Shown: positions 1-10,851 of the stretch, piece by piece
How positions within the stretch are numbered: position 1 is the stretch's first letter
Layout: each line of letters begins with the position of its first letter
Assembly: GCA_016196065.1 (NCBI GenBank)
Contig: JACPYL010000010.1
Location: 1,736,001 to 1,800,000, forward strand
Direction of reading: 5' to 3'
Length of the DNA: 64,000 nt
DNA from: Acidobacteriota bacterium
GTDB taxonomy: Bacteria; Acidobacteriota; Terriglobia; Terriglobales; Acidobacteriaceae
Position numbers and translations under genes: made by a program
The notes under the pieces: model-generated
What the model saw: the letters and a program-made list of their open reading frames with translations, nothing else
Told to the model about the DNA's origin: nothing
The model's database searches: none

Positions 1-2358
1 GAGCAACGCGCCATCTGGGACTGACGCCGACGGGATCTGGTCTGGAGTCGCGAGCGGAAATCCTCCGGTGTCGAATGCGTTCCCGATCGTGTCGAGCACG
101 AAGGTGCTGTAGTCCTGCTCGAATGGCGGATTGCCTCGGGCATTGCCAAACAAGTTGCCGAATATCCGATCATGGAAGATGCCGAAAGAAGCGCGAATCG
201 CCGTCTTTCCATCCCGGAACGGATCCCAGGAAAAGCCAATTCGTGGTTCGACGTTCGAGTAATCGTCGTTGAACAACTGGTGACCAGTTCCCGGCCCTAC
301 GGTAGAGAACACGACTGGGAACGTGCGCGGATCCGTCAGAAGATTCGAAAGGTTGTTGTGTACTTCGTAGGGGACGCCGTTGAACTGATAACGAACCCCG
401 AAGTTAAAGGTGATATTCGGACGTACTTTCCAGCTGTCCTGGACGAACACACTGCCTTCTCGCTGCCGGAAATCCTTGTTGTCGCTTCCCTTTCGAACCC
501 CGGATTTGTCGAAGAACTGAGCCTGCAGGTCCGAGACCACGAAACCGTAGTAAGCGGCAATCGCGTCGTTCAGAGCCGGGTCGGAAACGCCGATGCCGGC
601 GGAATCAAATCCGCCTCCGGTGGCCGTTCCGATTCGAGTGTCAGGTTGTCGCCGGCTATTGAAGTTGTTGTCGCCGGATTCCTTAACGTTGCGGAAGTCA
701 CCGCCAAACTTCAGCGTGTGAGCGCCCTTCACCCAGGTCAGAGTATTTCCGAAACTGATCGTGCCGGTCTTCCTCGCCTGTCCGTCAGACAACAGACCGC
801 CGCAGCCGACACTGGTGAACGGATTGGTAGCGAAATCCGTACCGTTCCCGAATTGATCGACCGGGAACGCACTGTCTAGAACATTCAGTCCATCGCAGCC
901 AAACCCCGCAAAGATGTGATTCCAGCCGAACGAGAAGTTGTTGATCAGACTTGGACGAAGGTTCGAGGTGAGCGTAGCCACTCCGCCGGTCGCGATCGCT
1001 TTGAGTGACGCTGCGCCAACGTTGTCCGGCAGCGCAGACGCGGCACCCGAGTTGGGATCCTTGAGATCGTTATAGCTGTATCGGAAGCTCAAGTATTCCG
1101 AATCGGTAAAGTGATGATCGAGCTTCCCCGTTGCCTGATAGCTCCTTTGATTCGAAGAGCTGGGAAAGAATGTAACACCGCTGAACCCGTCGCCGGTTTC
1201 AAACGCTGCCTGCGGATAGAGCGAAAAAATCTTCTGCATGGTCGGATCTGCAGGAATCGATGTCACTCCCGATCCGTTGAAGAGTTCGTAGTTTGCTGTG
1301 ATTGTCTGATTGTCTGCTGACCCTTGCCGCAAGTCGATCGTTCGGGAGATTGGATCCCCGTTGTCGTCAATACCATTAAAGGTGAAGAGCCCGTCCTTAA
1401 AGGCCTGCAAAGGTACTTGAGCAGCATTGGTGCGTGCAGTGGGAAACCGCTGGAACTCCTGGTTGAAAAAGAAGAACGTCTTGTTTTTCCAGATCGGACC
1501 GCCAATCGAATAGCCAAACTGGTTCCGGACGTACGGATCTCGTGGGCCATCCGCGGCGCGATTGAACCAATCGCGGGCACCGCCGATCTTGTCATAGCGG
1601 CCAAACCAGTACGCGCCGCCGTGAAATTGATTTGTGCCTGCCTTTGTGACCACGTCGATGATCGCGCCGGTGTCTCGTCCATACTCGGCGTTGAAGTTAT
1701 TCGTGATGACCCGGAATTCCTCAGTGGACTCCGGGTTGGCCGCCAGCGCACCGCCCGGGATGCCCGGAACGGAGGTGTCGTTGTTATCGACCCCATCCAA
1801 CAGGAAATTGTTATTGCGCTCGCGAGCGCCGTTGACATTGAATCCGCCTAGCGAACTGCTCGCCGAAGACGTTCCGGGCGACAGAAGCACGAGCTCATAA
1901 GGATTGCGCGTAATCAAGGGCAACGCCTTCATGCGCTCAGAATCAACCAGGTTCGACACCTGTGAGTCTTCGGTCTCGATCGGCGCCACCGTATCCACGG
2001 TTACATTCACGTTCTCCGTGGTTGCGCCGATACGGAATTGCGCGTTGAGTGGAACGACAAGGGACGTCGATACCGTCAGATGATCGAAGGTCAGCTTCGA
2101 GAAGCCCGTCTTCTCGACGGTTACGCTGTACTCTCCTGGGGGAAGGCTGGTAATGGTGTAGTTCCCGCCCTCGGCGCTGGTCGCTGTGCGAACCGCTCCC
2201 GTGGCGGAGTTTTTCGCCGTGACCGTGGCGCCCTGCACCACCGCATCAGAAGGATCGCTGACCACTCCGGCAATTGATCCCATGCCCGCTTGTGCCGCCG
2301 CGAGGGTACTCAATGCAAACAAGACAACACAACTGAACACATATTCCATGCTTCGCAT
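1..2358 (-). CDS. TonB-dependent receptor, Oar-like, with carboxypeptidase regulatory domain (partial, C-terminus missing)
   Basis: Reading the minus strand from an ATG at 2358 gives 786 open codons that run off the left edge, so most of the outer-membrane barrel is missing. GGGAG lies about 8 bases before the start. Residues 1-24 look like a signal peptide ending in LAAAQA. About 27-105 is a carboxypeptidase-regulatory-like fold (SIAGVVSDPSDAVVQGATV). About 115-230 resembles the TonB plug (NPYELVLLSPG, FLLDGVDNND, GAIIDVVTKAGTNQFHG). Aromatic barrel strands follow. Proteins of this build are greatly expanded in Acidobacteriota and are thought to import large substrates such as oligosaccharides or peptides; the substrate here cannot be told. 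Plus-strand reading frames across this stretch are shadows. Confidence 0.9.
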   Translation of the reverse strand, partial: MRSMEYVFSCVVLFALSTLAAAQAGMGSIAGVVSDPSDAVVQGATVTAKNSATGAVRTATSAEGGNYTITSLPPGEYSVTVEKTGFSKLTFDHLTVSTSLVVPLNAQFRIGATTENVNVTVDTVAPIETEDSQVSNLVDSERMKALPLITRNPYELVLLSPGTSSASSSLGGFNVNGARERNNNFLLDGVDNNDTSVPGIPGGALAANPESTEEFRVITNNFNAEYGRDTGAIIDVVTKAGTNQFHGGAYWFGRYDKIGGARDWFNRAADGPRDPYVRNQFGYSIGGPIWKNKTFFFFNQEFQRFPTARTNAAQVPLQAFKDGLFTFNGIDDNGDPISRTIDLRQGSADNQTITANYELFNGSGVTSIPADPTMQKIFSLYPQAAFETGDGFSGVTFFPSSSNQRSYQATGKLDHHFTDSEYLSFRYSYNDLKDPNSGAASALPDNVGAASLKAIATGGVATLTSNLRPSLINNFSFGWNHIFAGFGCDGLNVLDSAFPVDQFGNGTDFATNPFTSVGCGGLLSDGQARKTGTISFGNTLTWVKGAHTLKFGGDFRNVKESGDNNFNSRRQPDTRIGTATGGGFDSAGIGVSDPALNDAIAAYYGFVVSDLQAQFFDKSGVRKGSDNKDFRQREGSVFVQDSWKVRPNITFNFGVRYQFNGVPYEVHNNLSNLLTDPRTFPVVFSTVGPGTGHQLFNDDYSNVEPRIGFSWDPFRDGKTAIRASFGIFHDRIFGNLFGNARGNPPFEQDYSTFVLDTIGNAFDTGGFPLATPDQIPSASVPDGALL

Positions 2359-2783
2359 GTCTTTGCTCCCTTGAATCACTTGCGCCGTGCGCCCGATGGC
2401 ACACCAGTCTCGTGATCCCTTCACAAGGGCAATCAGTTGGCCATTCCTGTTGAGGGTTGTGAGAGAGGACTTGTGTAGTGCGTGCGTCGAGTCCACAGGG
2501 AGATGACAAAATCACAACGAGCGTCAAGGTTTGTCTTGTTGTGAGAATCAATTCCGATGTTCTTGCTGCGCTATGACTTCTGGAAGTCAGCGAGAGCAAC
2601 GCTACAGAATCCGGGAAGTCAGCCGGTGTTCGAAAGAAAAAGAATCGCTACACAAACACGTCGGACAAGTACGCGGGGCGTGTTGCGATATTGGCGGGTG
2701 TTATTGAGCATGGCCCTCTGATCGAAGCGTCCGGAGAGATTCCGCCGGCCATCGCGGGGCCGCGCAAACGCGTTGCTCCGCGC
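2359..2783. other. Intergenic region upstream of the TonB receptor gene
   Basis: This 425-base gap between two minus-strand genes should carry the promoter of the receptor gene. A TTGACG element can be read on the minus strand near 2526, but no good -10 box follows at 17 bases, so I do not call a promoter. I see no convincing gene or terminator hairpin. Confidence 0.4.
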
Positions 2784-3494
2784 CTACTTCCGCGGCGGAG
2801 CGAAGACTTCCGCGTCGACAGGAACGTTCAATTGCATTTTCTCGATTTGCAGCGTGGAGGCAGTAGGATTCTCGCGCGATCCACTCACGAAGCGATGAGC
2901 AAATTTCACGCCGTCCACTTCGCGATAGTCGCCCACGTCCTCCACGATGATCATCAGCTTGCCGTTTGCAGAGCGCTCGATCTCCTCATGGATTTCGAGA
3001 TAGCTGGCCGCGTCCAGAAATTGAGTGATGCTCGTGCCCAGCGTGGTCATGATTTTCAGTTTGTAAACCGCTTTGCCATCGATGTCCGCCTTGCCGAGCG
3101 CTTCGATCCGGCTTCCCTTCCTGGCGTAGTCGAGCAGGGGTCCTTCGATCGCGTTCTCGGCTTCTTCGCGGATATTGTTCAATTCCCCTCCTTCAAGTTG
3201 TCGAGTCTTTCCGCCCTGGACTTCCCATCCCGAGCTGCCGTCGTACGATCGAGTGATGTCGCCGCCATTAATCTTGAAATCCTCTCGTATCTGGCTGGGC
3301 CGCCGCACTTTCACAGTCAGAGGCGAACTAGCGTCGCCAAAACTGATGGTACCGATCATCGTCATCGTCTTAATGGAACGCAATTTCTCGGCTCCGCCGC
3401 GCGCGACCAGGTTCCTGGCAACCAACTCATCTGCTGTCTGTGCATAAAGTGGCAAGGCAAGCATAAGAAACACAAGCGTCTTGACTGGATTCAT
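2784..3494 (-). CDS. LolA-like outer-membrane lipoprotein-sorting family protein
   Basis: This 236-residue protein begins with a signal peptide (about 1-19, ending PLYAQ). The rest has the LolA/LolB-like all-beta pattern, for example AEKLRSIKTMTMIGTISFGD, SQIREDFKINGGD and the late DYREVDGVKFAHRFVSGS. Related acidobacterial proteins are annotated as outer membrane lipoprotein-sorting or LolA-like proteins. They are predicted to hold a hydrophobic ligand in the periplasm, although true LolA function is rarely tested. It stands alone between the receptor gene and a STAS gene on the same strand. The fold call is fairly sure, the ligand unknown. Confidence 0.7.
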   Translation of the reverse strand: MNPVKTLVFLMLALPLYAQTADELVARNLVARGGAEKLRSIKTMTMIGTISFGDASSPLTVKVRRPSQIREDFKINGGDITRSYDGSSGWEVQGGKTRQLEGGELNNIREEAENAIEGPLLDYARKGSRIEALGKADIDGKAVYKLKIMTTLGTSITQFLDAASYLEIHEEIERSANGKLMIIVEDVGDYREVDGVKFAHRFVSGSRENPTASTLQIEKMQLNVPVDAEVFAPPRK

Positions 3495-3578
3495 AAATTT
3501 TCTCTGTTGGGGAGTCGCGCCCGTGTCCGCAGCGCCGCGTTCACGGCAACTACGGTAGCTCTTATTTTGTAGTTTGTC

Positions 3579-3941
3579 TTACGCAGTCCCTGTATTGGCC
3601 AGCGCTTCTACCGCTTCCCAGGTGGTGGGGAACGTCATGAAGAAATCGTTAACCTTTGTAATTTTCAGGACTTTCATGACCCGAGCAGTCACTCCGGTGA
3701 GCACCAGGCAGCGCCCTGTTTTCTGGTGAGAGACATACGTGGAGACCAGTGAGCCCAGGCCGACGGAATCGATATAGGGAACGTCGGTCAGGTCGAGGAT
3801 CATCGTCTCCGCGCTTTCGTGGCGTACCGCTCGCTCAAATTGCGGCGTGGTCTCGATGGTCAGCGGTCCTTTAATGAGCAGAACGCGCTGTTCGTCCGTC
3901 ACACCCGCGTAACGCTCGACCGTCAGTTCTTGCAAACCCAT
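3579..3941 (-). CDS. STAS-domain anti-sigma factor antagonist-like protein
   Basis: This 120-residue protein is a single STAS domain. The hallmark strand-loop-helix is seen as ILDLTDVPYIDSVGLGSLV. Ser59 sits where SpoIIAA-type antagonists are phosphorylated by a partner-switching kinase. No anti-sigma kinase (RsbW/SpoIIAB type) or phosphatase lies next to it, so the partner is unknown. It is divergent from the AraC-family gene at 4088. It could equally be a stand-alone STAS protein of another signalling complex. Confidence 0.8.
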   Translation of the reverse strand: MGLQELTVERYAGVTDEQRVLLIKGPLTIETTPQFERAVRHESAETMILDLTDVPYIDSVGLGSLVSTYVSHQKTGRCLVLTGVTARVMKVLKITKVNDFFMTFPTTWEAVEALANTGTA

Positions 3942-4087
3942 GGGACGCGATTGTAGGCCAGTCCGTGCGTTATGTCACCTCTACTTGGGACCAAACGGCG
4001 CCACTTTTAGCCCCGCAAAATCTCGCGCGATTCCTTCGCGGTTGGTTACATTCTCGTGCCTCCGCCGTCTAGAACCCTGGAGAACTG

Positions 4088-4945
4088 ATGCGCCCGTTAG
4101 TCCACCGCAATGCCCCAACCTCGGGTTCGCTTGCAGTGTGGCAGTCGAGACTGGCACCGGGGATCATCTTCCACGGTGGTACCCGCGTATCCCATCCTTT
4201 TCCTCGACACTGGCACGACGAATTACACATCTGTGCTTACACGGCCGGCGTAGGGTACCTGGCATGTCGCGGCAGTTCCCGTCTGGTCGGTCGCGGTGAC
4301 CTGGTCATTACGCCGCCGGGAGAGGTTCACGAGAACTGGGTGGAATCAGGGGCGACTGTGAGTTTCTACAGCGCATACGTAGACCGTTCGCTGCTCCGCA
4401 CGGTTGCTCGCGACATCAATCAGGAAAAGGAGCTACTGCCTGCGTTCCCAAACATGTTCCAGCATTCTCCCCGCATGCTGAGCAGCTTCCTTAGCATGGT
4501 TCGCACCATTCAACACGGAGAGTCGCGTTTGCAGTGCGATGAGTTGTTGCGGAATTTTCTTTCCTTCCTCTTCTTGACCCGCCGCTCGAACACTACCTCG
4601 CATTCCCGCGCTCCGTATGACCACACCGCGGTGACACGAGCGCGGGAATACATTGCCGCACACTTCACCGAGCCCATCACACTCGCGCAGCTTGGCCGAG
4701 TTACGGATCTCAGTCCGTTTCACTTGCAGCGCATATTTTTTCGCAAAACGGGTTTGCCCCCGCATGCTTACCAAACCCAGTTGCGGATTAATCGAGCCAA
4801 GGAATTATTGCGCCAACAACATGCTCTCTGTGAAATTGCGATCACGACCGGGTTTGCCGACCAGAGCCACCTCACTCGGCAGTTCCGTCGGTTGGTGGGG
4901 ATTACGCCGGGTCGCTATGCTGCGGAATTCAGTCGCACTCGCTAA
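4088..4945 (+). CDS. AraC-family transcriptional regulator
   Basis: The protein has 285 residues. The N-terminal half is a cupin-type sensing domain (HWHDELHICAYTAGVGYLAC, GDLVITPPGEVHENW). The C-terminal 100 residues hold two helix-turn-helix motifs (ITLAQLGRVTDLSPFHLQRIFF, split over two helices, then ITTGFADQSHLTRQFRRL and GITPGRYA). The ATG at 4088 has GGAG 7 bases upstream. It presumably binds a small ligand and regulates a nearby promoter. The metallo-hydrolase gene 73 bases downstream on the same strand is a natural candidate target, which is inference. Confidence 0.9.
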   Translation: MRPLVHRNAPTSGSLAVWQSRLAPGIIFHGGTRVSHPFPRHWHDELHICAYTAGVGYLACRGSSRLVGRGDLVITPPGEVHENWVESGATVSFYSAYVDRSLLRTVARDINQEKELLPAFPNMFQHSPRMLSSFLSMVRTIQHGESRLQCDELLRNFLSFLFLTRRSNTTSHSRAPYDHTAVTRAREYIAAHFTEPITLAQLGRVTDLSPFHLQRIFFRKTGLPPHAYQTQLRINRAKELLRQQHALCEIAITTGFADQSHLTRQFRRLVGITPGRYAAEFSRTR

Positions 4946-5018
4946 CCGCAAGATTGTTCAAGACGCCCCCATCCCCACTCTCTAAATTCAAAGTTGGAGT
5001 AACTTCCGGGGGATATCA

Positions 5019-6110
5019 ATGCGATTCGCAGGGCAGTCAGTGCGCCGAAGATTGACGCTATTCATCCTGTTTGTGACGAGCGCGACCACATTCCTACTCA
5101 GCGACTCGTCGACTTGGAAGGACCGCACCATCACAAAACTAGCTGAGGGCATCTTTGAAATTCGCCATCCCGACGCGCCCGACGGGTTCCCGCAAAGCAA
5201 CACGACGGTCATCATCGGAGACAAGACGGTATTCGTTGTCGATTCGTGCCTGCTGCCCTCGACTACCCGCGCTGACGTGGAACAGATTCGCAAGTGGACG
5301 AACAAGCCGGTCACCTATCTTCTGAATACTCACTGGCATTTTGACCATACCCTGGGAAACAGCGTCTATGCTGCAGCATTTCCCGATATTCAGATCATCG
5401 CCCAGATTCAAACGCAGAAAACGATCGCCGACTTCAACCCTGGGGCCGTGACTCGCTATCCTTCCCGAGCCCAAAGATTTCGCAAGGTGCTCGACTCCGG
5501 AAAGGATCCGGACGGCCAGCCTCTGACACCGGGTGCGCGCAAAGACTATGAGGAAGCGCTCTCCGGATTAGGGCCCGTCGTCGCGGAGTTCAAGGATGCC
5601 GTGCAACTGGTTCCCAACGTCGCCTTCGACCGGGAACTCAATATCGATCTCGGCAAGCGTCTCGTGCAGATTCGTTTCATTGGACGAGGCAATACCGCCG
5701 GAGACACCATCGTGTACTTGCCGAAGGAAAGAATTCTAATTACCGGCGACCTGGTGGATCATCCCGTGCCCTACTTCTTCGGCGGCTTCCCGGTGGACCA
5801 GGTCGGCACCCTGCAGGCTCTGGCGCAATTTGATGCGCAAGAGATTGTTCCGGGCCATGGCGACGTTCTCCACGACAAGAGCTACATCGCGCAGATGATT
5901 TCGTTTTTGCAGGTGGTGAATACCGGCGTTGAAAAAGAAATCAACAATGGCAAGACATTGGAAGAAACACAGGAGGAGCTGCCCAAACAGATTGATTCCA
6001 AAGCGTGGCGAGACAAATTTGCTGGGAATGTTGCAGAAGATCAGTCCTTCTTCGACCAATCATTCGCCGGACTGGTCAAGGCTTCGTATAACCAGATCAA
6101 GGCTCGATAG
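5019..6110 (+). CDS. MBL-fold metallo-hydrolase, probably exported
   Basis: The protein has 363 residues with a hydrophobic N-terminal segment (about 10-25) that could be a signal peptide or anchor. The metallo-beta-lactamase signature HWHFDH lies at residues 105-110. The later metal-ligand motifs are GDLVDHP (about 243) and PGHGD (about 285). This is the subclass-B-like hydrolase family often annotated as MBL-fold hydrolase; the substrate cannot be predicted. A ribosome site GGGGG lies 8 bases before the ATG. It follows the AraC gene on the same strand, while the next gene converges on it with only 15 bases between. Confidence 0.85.
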   Translation: MRFAGQSVRRRLTLFILFVTSATTFLLSDSSTWKDRTITKLAEGIFEIRHPDAPDGFPQSNTTVIIGDKTVFVVDSCLLPSTTRADVEQIRKWTNKPVTYLLNTHWHFDHTLGNSVYAAAFPDIQIIAQIQTQKTIADFNPGAVTRYPSRAQRFRKVLDSGKDPDGQPLTPGARKDYEEALSGLGPVVAEFKDAVQLVPNVAFDRELNIDLGKRLVQIRFIGRGNTAGDTIVYLPKERILITGDLVDHPVPYFFGGFPVDQVGTLQALAQFDAQEIVPGHGDVLHDKSYIAQMISFLQVVNTGVEKEINNGKTLEETQEELPKQIDSKAWRDKFAGNVAEDQSFFDQSFAGLVKASYNQIKAR

Positions 6111-6125
6111 AAGACTGGACGCGAG

Positions 6126-6587
6126 CTACTGCGGCTTTTGCTCCGCAGGTTTCTCCTCGGGAGTTTTCGCATCCGGCTTCGACTCATCTTTCTTGGCTTC
6201 GGGATGATCTTCGAAGACCGAATACTGCCCTTGCGGACGCTTCAGTTTGATCGTGATTTCCAATTCCGGTTTGTCGACGACGTAATCTTCTCCGTAGGTT
6301 TGAAAGCCCTGCGCCAGCACCTGCACCCGCAATGCGCCGTACGGGATGCCATCAAAGCTCGTTTTGCCGTCGGTGTTCGTCTTCAGCTGCATGCCGGAGT
6401 TCTTCTGCTTCCCTTTCTTGCCGACGGGATGCATGATGACGCTGGCATTCTTGATCGGCTTGCCGTTGTAGTCCCGCAAGACGACGAATGCTATTGCGGC
6501 ATACTGTTCGTCGTCTTGGGCAATTGCAACGCCTAGCCCCAAACCAACCAGCAAGAAAATACCGATCCCTAAACGAAGCCTTCTCAT
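6126..6587 (-). CDS. Secreted carboxypeptidase regulatory-like domain protein
   Basis: The protein has 153 residues: a signal peptide (1-23, LGVAIAQ), then one carboxypeptidase-regulatory/Ig-like domain (VLRDYNGKPIKNASVIMHP, NTDGKTSFDGIPYGALRVQV), then a charged tail rich in Lys, Glu and Pro. The domain has no catalytic residues and is normally a structural module. Small secreted versions are common in Acidobacteriota and their role is unknown. It converges tail to tail with the metallo-hydrolase gene. Confidence 0.65.
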   Translation of the reverse strand: MRRLRLGIGIFLLVGLGLGVAIAQDDEQYAAIAFVVLRDYNGKPIKNASVIMHPVGKKGKQKNSGMQLKTNTDGKTSFDGIPYGALRVQVLAQGFQTYGEDYVVDKPELEITIKLKRPQGQYSVFEDHPEAKKDESKPDAKTPEEKPAEQKPQ

Positions 6588-6798
6588 GGGTTTCCATTCT
6601 AAGCAGGAGTTCGATTTCTGTCACGAAAACCGGTACGTTACGCCCCCGGTGCGCGGCTGGTCCCGGAGATCTGCTGGGAGGATACTCTCTGGGAAACCGA
6701 CGTTGCCGTAAACATAAACGTAGTGGTATCAGGCAGTTGTATAGGTTTGCTCTTGGTCAGCTGAGGCTACAGAACACGGTTTCCAGCAGCTCCTGCTC

Positions 6799-6827
6799 TT
6801 GACAATTCAGCACTCATATCTGATAAT
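6799..6827 (+). promoter_or_regulatory. Sigma70 promoter of groES-groL
   Basis: A perfect -35 TTGACA (6799-6804) and a -10 GATAAT (6822-6827) are separated by 17 bases, about 90 bases before the groES start. The CIRCE element begins at the last base of the -10 box, so repressor binding would cover the transcription start. Confidence 0.85.
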
Positions 6828-6853
6828 TAGCACTCAACCATTGCAAGTGCTAA
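6827..6853 (+). promoter_or_regulatory. CIRCE operator (HrcA-binding inverted repeat)
   Basis: TTAGCACTC, nine spacer bases, then AAGTGCTAA. This matches the CIRCE consensus TTAGCACTC-N9-GAGTGCTAA with one changed base in the right arm. HrcA is known to repress groE operons through this element until heat shock. No hrcA gene is in the window. A further partial left arm, CAGCACTC, lies at 6808-6815 between the -35 and -10 boxes. Confidence 0.92.
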
Positions 6854-6915
6854 CAGGAAACCGCAGGGCCCAGCATTCAAACCCGTATCAACTCAATTGA
6901 AAGGAGTACGCAACT

Positions 6916-7245
6916 ATGGCTACGAAGTTTACCCCGCTCCATGACCGAATTCTGGTCCGTCGAGTGGAAGAAGAAGGAACCACACGTGGCGGCATCATTA
7001 TTCCTGATTCCGCAAAGGATAAACCGCAGGAGGGAGAAGTTGTCTCCGCCGGCAAAGGCAAGATCAGCGAAGAAGGCAAGGTTCGCCCGCTCGACGTGAA
7101 GGAAGGCGACCGCATTCTGTTTGGCAAGTATTCCGGGACCGAAATCAAGATCGATGGTGAAGACTTCATCATCATGCGCGAAGAGGAAGTACTTGGCATC
7201 CTCAGCGGCGCGACCAAGAAAGAAACCGCCGGATCCCGCAAGTAG
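6916..7245 (+). CDS. groES: Co-chaperonin GroES
   Basis: This 109-residue protein caps the GroEL ring during ATP-driven folding in the cytoplasm. Family motifs are [12 protein letters not shown] at the N-terminus, then the mobile loop [19 protein letters not shown], then [20 protein letters not shown]. It is about ten residues longer than usual, with an extra C-terminal tail rich in Lys and Thr. AAGGAG lies 9 bases before the ATG. It is the first gene of a heat-shock operon with groL, 92 bases upstream of it, behind a CIRCE-controlled promoter. Confidence 0.98.
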   Translation: MATKFTPLHDRILVRRVEEEGTTRGGIIIPDSAKDKPQEGEVVSAGKGKISEEGKVRPLDVKEGDRILFGKYSGTEIKIDGEDFIIMREEEVLGILSGATKKETAGSRK

Positions 7246-7248
7246 TCA

Positions 7249-9008
<1,760 letters not shown>

Positions 9009-9045
9009 GAACCGCTTCGAGCCACGAGCTTCGAGCTTGAATCTA

Positions 9046-9071
9046 GCCCCGCCTTACGGCGGGGCATTTTT
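9046..9071 (+). terminator. Rho-independent terminator after groL
   Basis: An 8-base-pair GC stem, GCCCCGCC (9046-9053) with GGCGGGGC (9058-9065), a TTAC loop, and then ATTTTT. It lies 38 bases after the groL stop codon. Confidence 0.92.
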
Positions 9072-9238
9072 ATGTGCCAGATTCATGTCCGCAGGCGTCT
9101 CTTCTCGAGAGATGCGAACGCGTCAATAGGTTGCGCCGCGATCAGTTGAAAATTAGCGCGCTCCGACTCAACTCCACGCAGCCCGCGGTAGTATGCTGTC
9201 GGTCGGGTTGGGCCATCTGTTTCAGTGGGGGTAGCACA

Positions 9239-10777
9239 ATGCGCGTGAATTTTCGGTGGCAACAAGCAATTCTCGCAGTCCTGGCCATTTTGACGACCAT
9301 CACTCCTCTCCCGCTCGCCGCCCAAAATCCCTCCGACCCCGTCATCAAGAACGCCGATAGGTTTGACGTGCGCCGTCCGCTCGCTCGCGAACTGGAAACG
9401 AATGTCCCCGATGGATTCACATTCGTCGCTGTCGGAGACTGCATCATCTCGCGTCCGCTTTCGCAATATGCCGCCAGCGATCCGGCGTTTGCTCGGCTGC
9501 TGCAGATTCTCAAGCGAGCGGATGTCACCTACGGCAATATGGAGTCCTCCATCCTCGATCTGCGGCGGTTCACTGGATTCCCTTCTCCCGGTCCCGACGA
9601 TATGAGCTTGGTGGCGCAGCCTGCCGTGGCCAGGGATTTAGCAGCGATGGGTTTTGATATTTTGTCGCGTGCGAATAACCATTCCCTCGACTGGGGCGTT
9701 GAAGGCATGCGCGAAACCAGCCGCCTGCTCGATGAATCCGGATTGAGCTACGCCGGAGTGGGAGAAACAGAGGGGTTGGCACGCTCGGCGGGATATTTTG
9801 AAAGTCCGAAGGGGCGGATCGCGCTGGTTTCGATGGCGTCCACCTTTCGACCAGGCAGCGAAGCGCTCGCGACGCACGGAGCCGCACCGGGCCGTCCCGG
9901 AATTAGCGCACTTGCCGTAAAGAAGACGACCGTCGTTCCCAGCGACATCATGAAGGATCTCGATGGTCTCCGGACAAAACTGTATCCGGGATGGCAGAAA
10001 GACGACGCCAAAGTACTCACGAGCCCTCCAGCAGCAGATGCCCCTGAAGAACTGTCACTGTTTGGGCAGAAATTCAGGGCGGGCAGAACCTTCGGATATC
10101 AATACGCGATGGATCCCACCGATCTCGCCGACATTTTGCACGGCGTCCGGCAAGGCAAGCAGCACTCAGATTTTCTGATGGTATCGATCCACTCTCACGA
10201 GCCTGCCAACAGTAGTGCGCCTGAACCAAAGAATGATTTCCTCGACGTCCCGGCAGATTTTGTACAGGATCTCGCGCACCGAGCGATTGATAGCGGTGCC
10301 GACATGTTTATTGCCACTGGAATTCATCACCTGGGCCCGATTGAGATCTACAAGGGACGCCCGATCTTTTACGGCATGGGGAACTTCTTCTGGGGAGATA
10401 TTCAGGAACCGATCTCGGCCGACATTTATCAGCAGTACAACAAAGCCTTGCTCGACGCTTTCGGTGATCCTGGCAAGGCCACGGACGCCGACTTGACGAA
10501 CCTGATGAACGCCTCCAGCTTTGCCGGCAATCCACCGTTCGATGCGGTTGTGGCCGAGAGTCGTTTCGATCACGGCAAGGTCTCTGAGGTCAGGTTGTAT
10601 CCCGTCGATCTGGGTTATGGGAAGAAACTGACCGAGAGTGGATTACCTCGCCTCGCGGGCGCCGACCAAGGCAAAAAAATATTGCAGCGAGTGCAGGAGA
10701 TGTCGGCAAAGTACGGAACCCATGTTCAGATTGAGACTTTGCCGCCGAACAATCTTGTGGGTGTCATTCGGCCTTGA
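9239..10777 (+). CDS. CapA-family protein (poly-gamma-glutamate capsule synthesis-like phosphoesterase)
   Basis: I start this 512-residue protein at the ATG at 9239. GGGGG lies 8 bases upstream, and residues 1-29 form a clear signal peptide (ending LPLAAQ); codons further upstream in the same frame are unlike protein. The body matches the PGA_cap/metallophosphoesterase fold: VAVGDCI, YGNMESS, NNHSLDWG, MVSIHSHE, TGIHHLGPIEIYKGRPIFYG, and GMGNFF. CapA is part of poly-gamma-glutamate export in Bacillus, but most family members have other or unknown roles. No capBC genes are nearby, so capsule synthesis is unlikely here; an exported metallophosphoesterase is the safer reading. Confidence 0.85.
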   Translation: MRVNFRWQQAILAVLAILTTITPLPLAAQNPSDPVIKNADRFDVRRPLARELETNVPDGFTFVAVGDCIISRPLSQYAASDPAFARLLQILKRADVTYGNMESSILDLRRFTGFPSPGPDDMSLVAQPAVARDLAAMGFDILSRANNHSLDWGVEGMRETSRLLDESGLSYAGVGETEGLARSAGYFESPKGRIALVSMASTFRPGSEALATHGAAPGRPGISALAVKKTTVVPSDIMKDLDGLRTKLYPGWQKDDAKVLTSPPAADAPEELSLFGQKFRAGRTFGYQYAMDPTDLADILHGVRQGKQHSDFLMVSIHSHEPANSSAPEPKNDFLDVPADFVQDLAHRAIDSGADMFIATGIHHLGPIEIYKGRPIFYGMGNFFWGDIQEPISADIYQQYNKALLDAFGDPGKATDADLTNLMNASSFAGNPPFDAVVAESRFDHGKVSEVRLYPVDLGYGKKLTESGLPRLAGADQGKKILQRVQEMSAKYGTHVQIETLPPNNLVGVIRP

Positions 10778-10851
10778 TCTCCACTTGACGGAGCAGGGGC
10801 TGCTGACGTAGCCTCGCCTGCGAATTCAGTGTGTCTTGAAGGAGGCTCCTC

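Noticed and set aside
1263-1851. Medium-length frames on both strands inside the TonB receptor gene
   Set aside because: They lie in other frames of a continuous, clearly recognisable receptor sequence.
9074-9238. Upstream extension of the CapA-like gene
   Set aside because: The extra 55 residues lack protein character, and the signal peptide with a ribosome site starts at 9239.
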